From NCBI RefSeq assembly GCF_000732725.1, contig NZ_JPNB01000001.1, positions 248,001-312,000 on the forward strand: DNA of 64,000 nucleotides, read 5' to 3'. Positions 36,487 through 46,000 of this stretch are shown here, one piece after another (position 1 is the stretch's first letter; each line of letters opens with the position of its first letter). The notes beneath the pieces are model-generated. The model ran no database searches and was not told the DNA's origin. It worked only from the letters and a program-made list of their open reading frames with translations. The stretch comes from Kineothrix alysoides. Lineage in GTDB: Bacteria; Bacillota; Clostridia; Lachnospirales; Lachnospiraceae. The translations under genes and the position numbers were made by a program.

Positions 36487-37173
36487 ATGAGCAAAAGGGT
36501 ATTGGTAGTAGATGATGAAAAATTGATAGTAAAGGGTATACGGTTCAGTCTGGAACAGGACGGTATGGAAGTGGACTGCGCCTATGACGGCGAAGAGGCG
36601 CTTTCCTATGCCAGAAGTAAGAATTATGATATTATTCTTCTGGATATAATGCTTCCGAAGTTTACCGGCTTCGAGGTATGCCAGCAGATTAGGGAATTTT
36701 CCAATGTTCCCATTGTTATGCTGACCGCAAAAGGGGATGATATGGATAAAATTCTCGGACTGGAATACGGTGCGGACGATTATATTACCAAGCCCTTTAA
36801 CATTCTGGAGGTAAAGGCAAGAATCCGTGCAATCATGCGTAGAACGGAGAGAAAGGAAAAGGCGGAGGAAGCAGCGAAGATCATAGAGAGCAAGGATGTA
36901 AAGCTTGACTGTGAAGGACGGCGGGTATACATTGCGGGAAAGGAAATCAATCTGACGGCGAAGGAATTCGAGGTACTGGAGCTCCTTATGCTGAATCCCA
37001 ACAAGGTATACAGCAGAGAAGGCCTTCTGAAAATTGTATGGGGCGCGGATTATCCCGGGGATGTTCGTACGGTGGACGTTCACATCAGAAGACTGCGCGA
37101 GAAGATAGAAGTGAACCCGAGCGAGCCGAAATATGTGCATACAAAGTGGGGAGTAGGATACTATTATGCCTGA
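36487..37173 (+). CDS. OmpR/PhoB-family response regulator
   Basis: This 228-aa regulator has a receiver domain with phosphoacceptor Asp53 (IILLDIMLPKFTG), acidic pair DD at residues 9-10, and Lys in ITKPFN. A C-terminal winged helix (about residues 130-226) ends with VRTVDVHIRRLREKIE and the WGVGYYY motif. It pairs with the histidine kinase starting 18 bp downstream. The target genes are unknown. Confidence 0.96.
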   Translation: MSKRVLVVDDEKLIVKGIRFSLEQDGMEVDCAYDGEEALSYARSKNYDIILLDIMLPKFTGFEVCQQIREFSNVPIVMLTAKGDDMDKILGLEYGADDYITKPFNILEVKARIRAIMRRTERKEKAEEAAKIIESKDVKLDCEGRRVYIAGKEINLTAKEFEVLELLMLNPNKVYSREGLLKIVWGADYPGDVRTVDVHIRRLREKIEVNPSEPKYVHTKWGVGYYYA

Positions 37174-37190
37174 CTTGACGGGGTCTTATC

Positions 37191-38675
37191 ATGGAAATTA
37201 AGATAAAAAGTTTACTGCATCAATTGAAAATTCTTAAGAGTCTTAAGGCACGAATCTTTGTTATTGTTTTTTTGATAGGCATTATTCCGAGTTTTATTAT
37301 ACGTTTTGCCATATTAGAGAGCTATGAAGACCGTGCTGTCAGTTTGCGCACTTCGGATGTGCAGAACCAGCTAAAGATTATAGCTAATCATCTGATTACA
37401 TACAACTATCTTAAGGACACCTCTTCAGAGGTAATAAGCGCGGAGTTAGAGCAGTTGTCCAACCTTTACGACGGGCGTGTAATCATTATCAATTCCAATT
37501 TGAAGGTAATAAAGGATACGTATGCGATCAGCGAAGGAAAGACGATCATTACCGAAGAGGTTATTAAATGCTTTAAAGAGGGTAAGGGCGTATCCAATTA
37601 TGACAGGGAGAATGGCTACATTGAAATGACCACTCCTATCATAGAGACGTCTGGTGTTGCGCATGCGGAGGCTGGAGATTCCAAGACTTCCGATATTGTG
37701 AGCGGAGTGATGCTGACGGGTGTTTCCACGGACAGCATTATGACAACTATGGATATTTTGAATAGAAAAGCGTCGATTATGGGCATTCTCATGATGTTCA
37801 TCATCTTTGTGATCGCTATGGTATTGGCCAATGTGCTGATAAAACCCTTTGACCGTGTAACAAAAGCAATCAGTGAGGTAAAAGAGGGCTTTACGGACGA
37901 ACCCGTTTCCGTATCGGATTATCTGGAAACGGAGCATATCGTGGATGCCTTCAATCAGTTGATAAATCGGATGAAAGTGCTCGATACCTCCAGACAGGAA
38001 TTCGTTTCCAACGTGTCGCACGAGCTGAAGACGCCCATCACTTCCATGAAGGTGCTGGCGGACTCGCTTTTGACGCAGGAGGAGGTGCCGGCGGAGCTGT
38101 ATCGGGAATTTCTGGTAGACATTGCGGCTGAAATAGACAGAGAGGATAAGATCATTAACGATTTACTTGCTCTTGTGAAGATGGACAAAAAAGCGTCGTC
38201 CTTAAATATCAGCGTAGTGGATATTAATGCGCTGACGGAGATCATATTGAAGCGCCTCCGCCCTATCGCGAGAAAGCGCGATATCGAGGTGGTATTCGAA
38301 AGCAAGCGTCCGGTGGTGGCGGAAGTGGACGAAGTAAAGCTTACGCTCATCATTACTAATCTGGTGGAAAATGCTATTAAGTACAATAACGAGCAGGGTT
38401 GGGTAAAGGTAATACTGGATGCGGATTACCAGTTTTTTACGCTGGATATTATGGACTCGGGGATAGGAATACCGGAAGATTCCCTGGAGCATATTTATGA
38501 GCGGTTCTATCGTGCGGACAAGTCCCACTCGAGAGAAATCGGAGGAACCGGTCTCGGGCTTTCCATTGCGAGAAATGCGGTGCTTATGCATAGGGGCTCT
38601 ATAAAAGTGTTCAGCGTAGAAGGGGAAGGAACAACTTTTACGGTGAAGCTCCCGTTGGGCTACATTTCAGCGTAG
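37191..38675 (+). CDS. sensor histidine kinase
   Basis: This 494-aa membrane kinase has TM1 at about residues 20-42, an extracytoplasmic sensor of about 150 residues, TM2 at about 196-216, HAMP (about 217-270), HisKA with His277 in FVSNVSHELKTP, and an ATPase domain with N-box NLVENAIKYNNE and G-boxes SGIGIPEDS and GGTGLGLSIA. All catalytic motifs are intact. It lies between comEA and a GerMN lipoprotein, which may be part of its regulon or sensing. Confidence 0.96.
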   Translation: MEIKIKSLLHQLKILKSLKARIFVIVFLIGIIPSFIIRFAILESYEDRAVSLRTSDVQNQLKIIANHLITYNYLKDTSSEVISAELEQLSNLYDGRVIIINSNLKVIKDTYAISEGKTIITEEVIKCFKEGKGVSNYDRENGYIEMTTPIIETSGVAHAEAGDSKTSDIVSGVMLTGVSTDSIMTTMDILNRKASIMGILMMFIIFVIAMVLANVLIKPFDRVTKAISEVKEGFTDEPVSVSDYLETEHIVDAFNQLINRMKVLDTSRQEFVSNVSHELKTPITSMKVLADSLLTQEEVPAELYREFLVDIAAEIDREDKIINDLLALVKMDKKASSLNISVVDINALTEIILKRLRPIARKRDIEVVFESKRPVVAEVDEVKLTLIITNLVENAIKYNNEQGWVKVILDADYQFFTLDIMDSGIGIPEDSLEHIYERFYRADKSHSREIGGTGLGLSIARNAVLMHRGSIKVFSVEGEGTTFTVKLPLGYISA

Positions 38676-38801
38676 GAGGCGCATAAAACAAGATACGAAG
38701 TATGATGCCAAACACGGCGAGAACACTTGTTTCGCGTTTGCGGCAACTGTGAAGATAATGAGTGGAAAATGCTCAAAAAACAGTGATATAAGGAGAAGGT
38801 A

Positions 38802-39734
38802 ATGAAGAAAAAGTTAATATTTGTGCTCATGATCTTCTGTTTATTTTTAACGGCGGCCTGCAGCGGAGAAGAGCAGGTGGATAAGAGCAGAATATATAAG
38901 ATCTATGGTATAAATAAAAACGAAACAAAGATTTTTTTCAATGAATATGTAGCAGAGAATACGGAGGAGGAGGCGTTGATCGACGAGCTGCTGACACAGC
39001 TTGCAGCTACTCCTGAAAAACTGGAATACAAGGCTCCCTTAGCCGGTGAATTTAAGTTGTTAAGCTATTCTGTGGAGGAGGGCCAGCTCATCCTTAATTT
39101 TGACGAGCATTACAAGAATCAGCCGGTTACGACAGAGGTTCTGGTACGTGCGGCAATCGTCAGGACGATGACGCAGATAGAGGGAATCAGCCACGTTTCT
39201 TTTTATGTGAAAAATGATCCTTTGACGGACAGGGAAGGAAATGTGCTGGGGACGATGTCTGCGGATATGTTTGTGGATAATTCCGGAAGTGAGATCAACG
39301 CTTATGAAAAGGCGACACTTCGCCTTTATTTTGCGAACAAAGAAGGCAATAGGCTGATAGAGACGAACCGGAAGCTCATTTATAATACGAATATTTCCAT
39401 GGAGAAGCTCATCGTCGAGCAGCTTATCGACGGTCCCAGCGAGCAGGTAAAGGGGGAGGTTTATCCGACCATCAATCCTGATACGAAAGTTATAAGCGTT
39501 ACGGTAAAGGATGGAACATGTTATGTAAATCTAAGCGAGAATTTTTTAACTGTTGCAGGTAATGTGACCTCCGATGTAACCATATATTCTCTTGCCAATT
39601 CTCTTGTGGAACTGGCTAATGTGAATAAGGTGCAGATCGCGGTAGAGGGGGAGACGAATATTATGTTCCGGGAGAATACGAGTCTCGTTACCTCGTTCGA
39701 GAGGAATCTGGACATCGTTACGCCGGCGGAGTAG
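38802..39734 (+). CDS. GerMN-domain lipoprotein
   Basis: This 310-aa protein has a lipoprotein signal ending LFLTAAC (Cys20) and two GerMN repeats (about residues 55-160 and 185-290), each with the family pattern of an LTQLAATP or LIDGPSEQ segment followed by a short beta-strand region. GerM-type proteins take part in sporulation and germination or envelope assembly. It lies 126 bp after the kinase, with no recognisable terminator between, so it may be the third gene of that operon. Confidence 0.87.
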   Translation: MKKKLIFVLMIFCLFLTAACSGEEQVDKSRIYKIYGINKNETKIFFNEYVAENTEEEALIDELLTQLAATPEKLEYKAPLAGEFKLLSYSVEEGQLILNFDEHYKNQPVTTEVLVRAAIVRTMTQIEGISHVSFYVKNDPLTDREGNVLGTMSADMFVDNSGSEINAYEKATLRLYFANKEGNRLIETNRKLIYNTNISMEKLIVEQLIDGPSEQVKGEVYPTINPDTKVISVTVKDGTCYVNLSENFLTVAGNVTSDVTIYSLANSLVELANVNKVQIAVEGETNIMFRENTSLVTSFERNLDIVTPAE

Positions 39735-39762
39735 GTGAGCAGCTTATAGAAGGAGGAGGTTT

Positions 39763-40437
39763 ATGCGAAGGCCTCTATGTCTGTTTTGCCTGACATTTGT
39801 GGTTGTGCTGGTTTGTTGTATGCGGTTTATACCGATGCCCGTCCCCGATTACGGAAGTCTGGATGGGCGGCAGCTTTTACTGGAGGGTCAGGTCTATCAA
39901 AAGGAGTACCGGGTATTTGAAGACGGTAATAGCGTCAAAAAGGTTCTTATTCTCTATCTCAAATCAATTCATATTCCGAGCAAGTCGGAGCATTCTATTA
40001 AAATTCCACAAAAAAGATTACACAATATTATATGTTATATGGAATCCGGGACGGAGCCTGCCATCGGAAGTACGGTACGAGTGGAAGGGACCGTACAGTG
40101 TTTTCGCGAGGCTTCCAATCCAGGAGAATTCGATGTGCGCGCTTACTACCGCATCATGAAGCTGGATTTTAAGCTGAACAAGGCGAGGTTAACAGCTCGC
40201 AGCCTGGAATATGACAAGCTGCGGGAGGGGTTGTATCTCATAAAAAAGAAGCTGGGAGTTTCACTGGATAACTGCTTTAATAAAGAGGATGCCTCCATTA
40301 TGAAGGCGATGCTTTTGGGAGATACGGGCAATATGGATGAAGAAATAAAGGAGCTTTATAAGCGAAGCGGAATCATTCATATTCTGGCGATTTCCGGTGT
40401 TAAGACTTTAAACTTGGTATCCCCAGCCACCTCATAA
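39763..40437 (+). pseudogene. comEC: comEC, 5' fragment interrupted by an inserted element
   Basis: The first 213 residues match the N-terminus of ComEC/Rec2: a membrane helix at residues 5-25, the DUF4131-type OB-like domain (EGTVQCFREASNPGEFDVRAYY), and the start of the Competence domain (MLLGDTGNMDEEIKELYKRSG, HILAISG). After VKTL the frame runs into unrelated sequence and stops at 40437. Full ComEC is usually 700 residues or more. The break falls at the strongly conserved HxLAISGLH motif, so the DNA uptake channel is not made from this locus unless the element excises. Confidence 0.88.
40390..40405. other. inferred left attachment junction (attL) of the element in comEC
   Basis: Coding similarity to ComEC ends at ATTTCCGGTGTT (40390-40401), exactly in the ISG motif, and A+T-rich foreign sequence follows. 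A large serine recombinase lies 11-13 kb inside. The exact crossover bases cannot be set without the empty site or attR. Confidence 0.55.
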
Positions 40438-40468
40438 AACCCCATGGATTGGGCATTCTTGCTAGTGT

Positions 40469-40618
40469 GTTTTGCTAAAATGCACATTCATAAAGAGTAA
40501 ATATTGCGTGCATTTTAACCCATTGTCGCTTACAGATGTTCAGGGGGGGCAGAATCCAAGTAAATAAAATGGCAAAACTATACATCGTTCAGCAAAACTA
40601 TGAACGATATAGCAAAAC
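40469..40618. repeat. left-end repeats: 10-bp inverted repeat and 20-bp-spaced GCAAAAC direct repeats
   Basis: TAAAATGCAC (40476-40485) and GTGCATTTTA (40508-40517) are exact complements. GCAAAAC occurs at 40572, 40592 and 40612, spaced exactly 20 bp, and inverted as GTTTTGC at 40469. ATCGTTC/GAACGAT (40584-40590 and 40602-40608) adds a further dyad. The 372-bp stretch 40438-40809 has no gene. Its structure suits protein-binding repeats near an element end. Confidence 0.6.
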
Positions 40619-40750
40619 GTTAATTGTCTGGCGAGGGGATAGAATATATATTTTTGTTATAGAAACAAAGGGGGTAATCTGTTGATATCTTATGCTTTTG
40701 AAAGAAAATGCATCAGTGGAGATTAGGCAGCAAAATAGCGGCAGATTTGA

Positions 40751-40779
40751 TTGTAAAAAATGGTAGTCTGTACTATAAT
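40751..40779 (+). promoter_or_regulatory. promoter of the degraded restriction-like gene
   Basis: TTGTAA (40751-40756) and TATAAT (40774-40779) are separated by 17 bp. AGGAGG follows at 40800-40805, just before the ATG at 40810. Confidence 0.65.
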
Positions 40780-40809
40780 AAAATGCATACATATCTTTAG
40801 GAGGTTGCT

Positions 40810-41881
40810 ATGGGACTGATTGAAGAATTTCAGAGTAGCTCTCAGAATATTTTAGAAAAAAAAACTTAGACAAATTATAGCATGGTCTGGAAACGGCAAT
40901 ATTCTAGAAGATTCTACATACCAAGAGTTAAGGATGTTTTTTTCGGAGATTCCCACTGTTGTGTTAATAAAATATATAGATGAATGCCTAAGTAGCAGTG
41001 AGAAATTCGATGGCAATGGATACGTTTTACAGGATTTAATAAATGAGATTGGTAAACGATTAGGCTATTCGGTTATCCACGGAAGATTCAAAGGTAAGAA
41101 GGGGGAAAATGGATTTGATGGTTTATGGACTGCGCCAGATGGTTCATCAATCGTCATGGAATCCAAAACAACAGATATATATAGCATAAGCCTTGATACA
41201 ATTGCCAATTATCGACAGCAATTAATTTAGGAAAGAAAAATAGATAAAGGAAATTCATCTGTACTTATTGTTGTTGGAAGATACGATAAGGGAGATTGGG
41301 TTAATTTAATTCGTGGTTCAAAATATGCATGGAATATGAGGGTGATTAGTGTAGAATCATTGCTGGCACTTCTTAATATCATGGAAGCCACAGAGTCTGT
41401 TGTTACGAAAAACCAAATTGTACAGCTGTTAAAACCACAAGAATTTACTCAATTAGATAGACTGGTTGAATTAATATTTCCACCAAAAGATTATGCTACT
41501 GTGGAGGAAAGAATAACAAATAAAGTATCAATAGTTGAAATTCCGCCATTACCAGATATGAACTTAAAGGTAGGCGCTTTCATAAAGACCGCCATGAGAC
41601 AGTTGAGTGACAGTGGATATGTTTTTTCAAAGCAACAACTAGAAAAATTGACATCTAAAGAATGGAGTAAACAAACATTTAATACGAATTGGCCGTTCGT
41701 CCAGATATATAGTCCAAATGAGCATAATGGTATTACAGATGCAAACGGCAGGGTTCGTTATTGGACAGGTCTTTTTTCTTTTGGAGATGTTAAATTGTAT
41801 GTTACAAAGGAATTATATTTAAAAGATCATAACAAAGAAAAATTTGTGGAATGGTATAAAACGTTAGAAGCCGCTCTGTGA
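40810..41881 (+). pseudogene. degraded restriction-endonuclease-like gene (frameshift plus amber stop)
   Basis: Translation from the ATG at 40810, which has a strong AGGAGG site, stops after 19 codons. Skipping one base in the run of nine A residues at 40856-40864 joins it to the frame that continues through 40934-41230. An in-frame TAG at 41228 interrupts this, and the same frame goes on to 41881. The joined product would be about 356 aa. The middle part has a PD-(D/E)xK-like pattern (GFDGLW, then VMESKTT). This fits a type II or IV nuclease inactivated by two lesions, unless slippage at the A-run restores some product. Confidence 0.72.
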
Positions 41882-41968
41882 TGAGTGGCTTCTGTGTAAT
41901 AAAATTGTGTAGGATAACATAATAAGAATATGATTTCCATCAAAATGGATTGGAAAGGCGGATGACAT

Positions 41969-42415
41969 ATGTTTACAAATGTAGCAATTAAAGAATTAAG
42001 TGCTGTGGAAGTAAATAACTGGACAAGTAATCAACACGAATTTCACGGGGTTGCAGCTTTAAAAAAATTATTTGGTTATAACCGTCAATATCTTGATGCG
42101 CAGTTTTTCTATTTATCCAATAATGGAACTGAAGTCAAAGAGAGTGGAGATCTGACTTGGTATGATGCAAGAGCAAATTCAATAGACCGCACAGAGTTTC
42201 GTTTATATTATACAGCAAATGGTGCAGTTCTTAGAGCACAGGCAGGACATACCTTAATTGTAGGATGCTGTAGTGATGGAAGTGTTAAAATTATAATTGT
42301 AAAAAAAGGGACGCAATTGATAAATTATATTATTAATTCTCTTGGGATGCCAATTGGGACTTCTTATAAATTTGTTAATGAAGCACAAGCGACGCAATTT
42401 GATGCTTTGTTATGA
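41969..42415 (+). CDS. 148-aa protein of a defence island, possible DNA-binding domain
   Basis: I do not recognise this protein with certainty. It is soluble, with EFHGVAALKKLFGY and RTEFRLYYTANGAVLRAQAGHTLIVG segments that recall the B3-like effector domain at the N-terminus of EcoRII-type enzymes; this resemblance is from memory and weak. AAAGGCGG lies upstream of the ATG. It lies between the broken restriction-like gene and vsr, so a role in the same restriction-modification set is likely. Confidence 0.6.
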   Translation: MFTNVAIKELSAVEVNNWTSNQHEFHGVAALKKLFGYNRQYLDAQFFYLSNNGTEVKESGDLTWYDARANSIDRTEFRLYYTANGAVLRAQAGHTLIVGCCSDGSVKIIIVKKGTQLINYIINSLGMPIGTSYKFVNEAQATQFDALL

Positions 42416-42438
42416 TAAATAAGTTTTGAGGTGGTAAA

Positions 42439-42918
42439 GTGGATTGTTTAACAAAAGAACAACGCCATAAAAACATGTCGCATATAAAAAGTAAGGATAC
42501 AAGAATTGAAGTTGTGTTGCGACATGCACTTTGGAAAAGTGGATATCGGTATAGAAAAAATTACAATGACTTACCTGGAAAACCCGACATTGCAATTACA
42601 AAGTACAAAATTGCAGTTTTCTGTGATAGTGAATTTTGGCATGGAAAGGATTGGGAAGTATTGAAATCACGTTTGAATAAAAGTAATAACTCGGAGTTTT
42701 GGATTACTAAAATAGCTCGTAACCGTGAAAGGGATGATGAAGTTAACAAAAAACTTTTATTTATGGGTTGGACAATCATTCGTTTCTGGGGACAGGACAT
42801 TATAAAAAGTACAGAAGCATGTATTAAGGTTATTGATGAAACAGTGCATGATATTCTTTTTGGGACCGATGTATTTGATAGCGAAGATGATATTCTGACT
42901 GGAAAGGCGAAGGAGTGA
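42439..42918 (+). CDS. vsr: very short patch repair endonuclease
   Basis: This 159-aa Vsr-type nuclease nicks T:G mismatches formed by deamination of 5-methylcytosine. Segments are the N-terminal RHKNMSHIKSKDTRIE, catalytic Asp50 in LPGKPDIAI, the FWHG histidine (His68) and MGWTIIRFWGQDI. The usual HGCFWH motif is changed to CDSEFWHG. The start is GTG with GAGGTGG upstream. A cytosine-C5 methyltransferase 3 kb downstream is the expected partner. Confidence 0.94.
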   Translation: MDCLTKEQRHKNMSHIKSKDTRIEVVLRHALWKSGYRYRKNYNDLPGKPDIAITKYKIAVFCDSEFWHGKDWEVLKSRLNKSNNSEFWITKIARNRERDDEVNKKLLFMGWTIIRFWGQDIIKSTEACIKVIDETVHDILFGTDVFDSEDDILTGKAKE

Positions 42919-42922
42919 AACG

Positions 42923-44614
42923 ATGAAAGACTTAAATGAATTAGCATTAACATTGCAGCGTTCATACAAGGAAGAATTTGATTCAAAGGAGATTCTATTA
43001 TCTGATTCCTTTAAAGAGACGTATGGAACTTTTTTGAGAAGTATATCGCAGGATATTGATTATACACAGCATACGGCAACAATTACCTCTGCAGGTAATT
43101 TGAAGATGTATATTCCGAATCAATGGTTTAGGGCAGCAGCGTTTATGGTCCCATATGTATCCGAAATAGTAGAATATAAAAAATTAGCTGAAAAGATTTT
43201 GTCAGAGAAGTTTGAATCGGTCAAAGATAAAAAGCAGTATTACTCTGACATGAAAAATACTAAAGACACTGATGCTATAGAAAGGCTGAGAAAATGGATT
43301 ACTGACTATTGTGATATAAATGCTATTTCTGATGATGGGATTGTGGCAGAGCAATTAACTTCTTTTATATCAAATTATGAATGGTGGTTTGGTAGTAAAA
43401 CTATTGATCGTGGAGATTATTACGTATCCCCAGTGTTAGCACTATTAGGTGTGGTGAATGCATCTCAGAGCTATATAGCAGATATTAGCTATAATTTAGC
43501 AACCCATGCGGAACTTGCAGTTGCTTCGGAAGAAATGTTAAAATCCGTTTCAGAAGAAGATGAAGAGGGAGAAATATTTGCTCCAGCTGAAATAATTAAT
43601 AGTGAAGTTGAACGAAAAAAGGGTGGCATAAATGAGATTGTGTATGGTGCGCCTGGAACTGGAAAGAGTCGTTATCTGGCTGACAAATATAAATCGGCAC
43701 CACTAACTCGCAGGGTAGTGTTTCATTCGGAATATTCATATTATGATTTTATCGGAGTGTATAAGCCCGTTCCTATTTATAAGAATTCAAATGATATTTT
43801 TAATACAATTGATGGACAAGTCTTTACACAGGGGGAACCATATATTGATTACCAATTTGTTCCAGGTCCATTTATCCGTGTGTTGGTTGAAGCTTGGCTG
43901 GATCCAGGCAGAATGCATACATTACTTATTGAAGAGATAAATAGAGCAGATGCGGCAGCCGTGTTTGGCGAGATATTCCAATTATTAGATAGAGATGTGG
44001 ATGGAAACAGCGAGTATTCATTTGAGCCATCTAGGGATTTAAAAGAGTACTTGGCGTCAATAGTTGGCATGAAATTTTATATTGAGAAAGGAATTTCCAT
44101 ACCATCCAATATGAATATCGTAGCTACAATGAATAGTGCAGACCAAGGTGTAAAGCCGATGGATTCTGCTTTTAAGAGACGTTGGAATTTTCACTATGTT
44201 CGTATCAACATTAAAGGTGCTGTCCATGAAAATGCAAAAATCAGATATGCCGGAAGAGAATGTTACTGGGGTACATTAATCAGTATTATTAATCAAAAAT
44301 TAGCCGGTGGTACGATACAATTAGAGGAAGATAAATTAATCGGACCGTACTTTATCAAGCCAGATGAGGTTGGAAAAAAACGTGCAATAGATAAACTTCT
44401 GTTGTATTTATGGGATGATGTGCTGAGACACTACAGGGATTCCTTTTTTAGCAATGAAATAAAAACATTTGCGAGCTTGTCAGAAAAGTTTGAAGAAGAA
44501 GATGTATTGGATATTATTCATCCTCCATTTGATATTGATATGCTCATTTCGGACAGTATTGAATTGAATGTAGAAGCGCAGATTGTAAATGAAGAGGAAG
44601 ATGCAAACGAATAG
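42923..44614 (+). CDS. mcrB: McrB-type GTPase subunit of a modification-dependent restriction system
   Basis: This 563-aa AAA+ motor has Walker A GAPGTGKS near residue 240, the McrB-type Walker B LLIEEINRADAAAVFGEIFQLLDR, and sensor VATMNSADQGVKPMDSAFKRRW. The N-terminal 230 residues are the target-recognition part and do not look like the E. coli McrB DNA-binding domain, so the modification recognised may differ. It starts 4 bp after vsr, and mcrC follows 11 bp later. Confidence 0.93.
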   Translation: MKDLNELALTLQRSYKEEFDSKEILLSDSFKETYGTFLRSISQDIDYTQHTATITSAGNLKMYIPNQWFRAAAFMVPYVSEIVEYKKLAEKILSEKFESVKDKKQYYSDMKNTKDTDAIERLRKWITDYCDINAISDDGIVAEQLTSFISNYEWWFGSKTIDRGDYYVSPVLALLGVVNASQSYIADISYNLATHAELAVASEEMLKSVSEEDEEGEIFAPAEIINSEVERKKGGINEIVYGAPGTGKSRYLADKYKSAPLTRRVVFHSEYSYYDFIGVYKPVPIYKNSNDIFNTIDGQVFTQGEPYIDYQFVPGPFIRVLVEAWLDPGRMHTLLIEEINRADAAAVFGEIFQLLDRDVDGNSEYSFEPSRDLKEYLASIVGMKFYIEKGISIPSNMNIVATMNSADQGVKPMDSAFKRRWNFHYVRINIKGAVHENAKIRYAGRECYWGTLISIINQKLAGGTIQLEEDKLIGPYFIKPDEVGKKRAIDKLLLYLWDDVLRHYRDSFFSNEIKTFASLSEKFEEEDVLDIIHPPFDIDMLISDSIELNVEAQIVNEEEDANE

Positions 44615-44625
44615 GAGGTACAGGC

Positions 44626-45912
44626 ATGGAGATGAGTCCTATTTGTCTGAGCGACTCTCAATTATACAGTCTATATATGTTTCCACAAATTGCAGAATAT
44701 TTAAAGAATTATCCAGATATTTGCGTTGTTTATAACCACACTTTTCAATTTAAATTTACCGGAGTACTAATTATTAATAATCTTCCAGTTATTGTGTTTC
44801 CAAAGAATTACAAGATACAAGAATCCCTACAGATACAAATTGAGGAAGCAAGTATTTTGACAAGAACTTTGATTCGATATCGCAACGAACCAGTGCATGA
44901 GATCGAGGAGAATAGGTATTTGTTTGGAGATTCAGCAAATTGCAATGCACGAATAACAACTGCGATTCGGATCATTGAGGACTACAAAATGTATGGGTAT
45001 CTTCACCGTAATCTTGAAACCTTTTCAACAACAAGAAAAGGAAAAGTCGAGTGGGCAAAAACGATTAATAAAACGATTCCAAGCATAAATCATGGACGCG
45101 TTGCCTATAGCAATCCTGTCATGAAAAGTAGCAGGGACGACAGCCGAAATACCATTTGTAGAATACACCGCTATATCGTTTCTGATGCAGTACAAATATG
45201 GGGGTGGTTAACTGGAATGCATATAGACTATGAAATGTCTGAAGCAACAATGCCGTGCCCTGCAGAAGATGGAATTTTTGTTTTGCAACAAGAATTAAGA
45301 AATGTATATGTACAAAGAGAGATTGGACTAATCAAAATGATGATTGCCTATCTTAGGGCAAAGGCAGGAGTGGAACAGAACTTCAATAAAGAGATTCTTG
45401 GAACACAATATTTTAGCTTTGTATGGGAGGCTATTTGTGGATATATGTTTTATAATAAATATCCAGTATTAAATTCTTTGGTCCCCCAGCCGGAATGGGA
45501 AAGTGATATTGTGGAAGGTAGAATATCACAAAGGCCAGATGTGTTTACTGTGCACAAGGATGTTCTCTATATTTTGGATGCAAAGTATTATAATTTCAAT
45601 TCAAATCTTCCGGGATGGCACGATGTTGTTAAACAAATGTTTTATCGGCATACAGTAATGTTGAACTTAAAAACACCACATGGAAGACGAATGCTGCCAA
45701 AGAGTACAGAAGTTAAGAATGCATTTTTATTCCCAGGAAGCGAAAAAACATCTTTACAATATGTTGGGAAGGTTTTTGTTAAAGGAATTGATGATTTGGG
45801 GGAAGTCAAGGCTTTTGCGGTGAATCAACGTGATGCTATGAGAATCTATGCATACAGAAATGATGATGTTTATCGTAATGAAATTGTGAATCAACTTGCG
45901 ACACAGTGCTAA
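44626..45912 (+). CDS. mcrC: McrC-type nuclease subunit
   Basis: This 428-aa protein is the endonuclease partner of McrB. The PD-(D/E)xK site is visible as SQRPDVFTVHKDVLYILDAKYY (catalytic residues about 301-320). The N-terminal region should contact McrB. The tight spacing with mcrB indicates one operon. Confidence 0.92.
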   Translation: MEMSPICLSDSQLYSLYMFPQIAEYLKNYPDICVVYNHTFQFKFTGVLIINNLPVIVFPKNYKIQESLQIQIEEASILTRTLIRYRNEPVHEIEENRYLFGDSANCNARITTAIRIIEDYKMYGYLHRNLETFSTTRKGKVEWAKTINKTIPSINHGRVAYSNPVMKSSRDDSRNTICRIHRYIVSDAVQIWGWLTGMHIDYEMSEATMPCPAEDGIFVLQQELRNVYVQREIGLIKMMIAYLRAKAGVEQNFNKEILGTQYFSFVWEAICGYMFYNKYPVLNSLVPQPEWESDIVEGRISQRPDVFTVHKDVLYILDAKYYNFNSNLPGWHDVVKQMFYRHTVMLNLKTPHGRRMLPKSTEVKNAFLFPGSEKTSLQYVGKVFVKGIDDLGEVKAFAVNQRDAMRIYAYRNDDVYRNEIVNQLATQC

Positions 45913-46000
45913 TTCACACATGAATCTATCTCAAAACCGCTTTACTTCAAGGGTGAAATGTGATAAAATCAGGACAAATTGACCTGAGATGGGGGACGAG

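Noticed and set aside
40598-40792. 64-aa minus-strand open frame at the element's left end
   Set aside because: No ribosome site, A+T-rich composition, and it overlaps the repeats and the promoter of the plus-strand gene.
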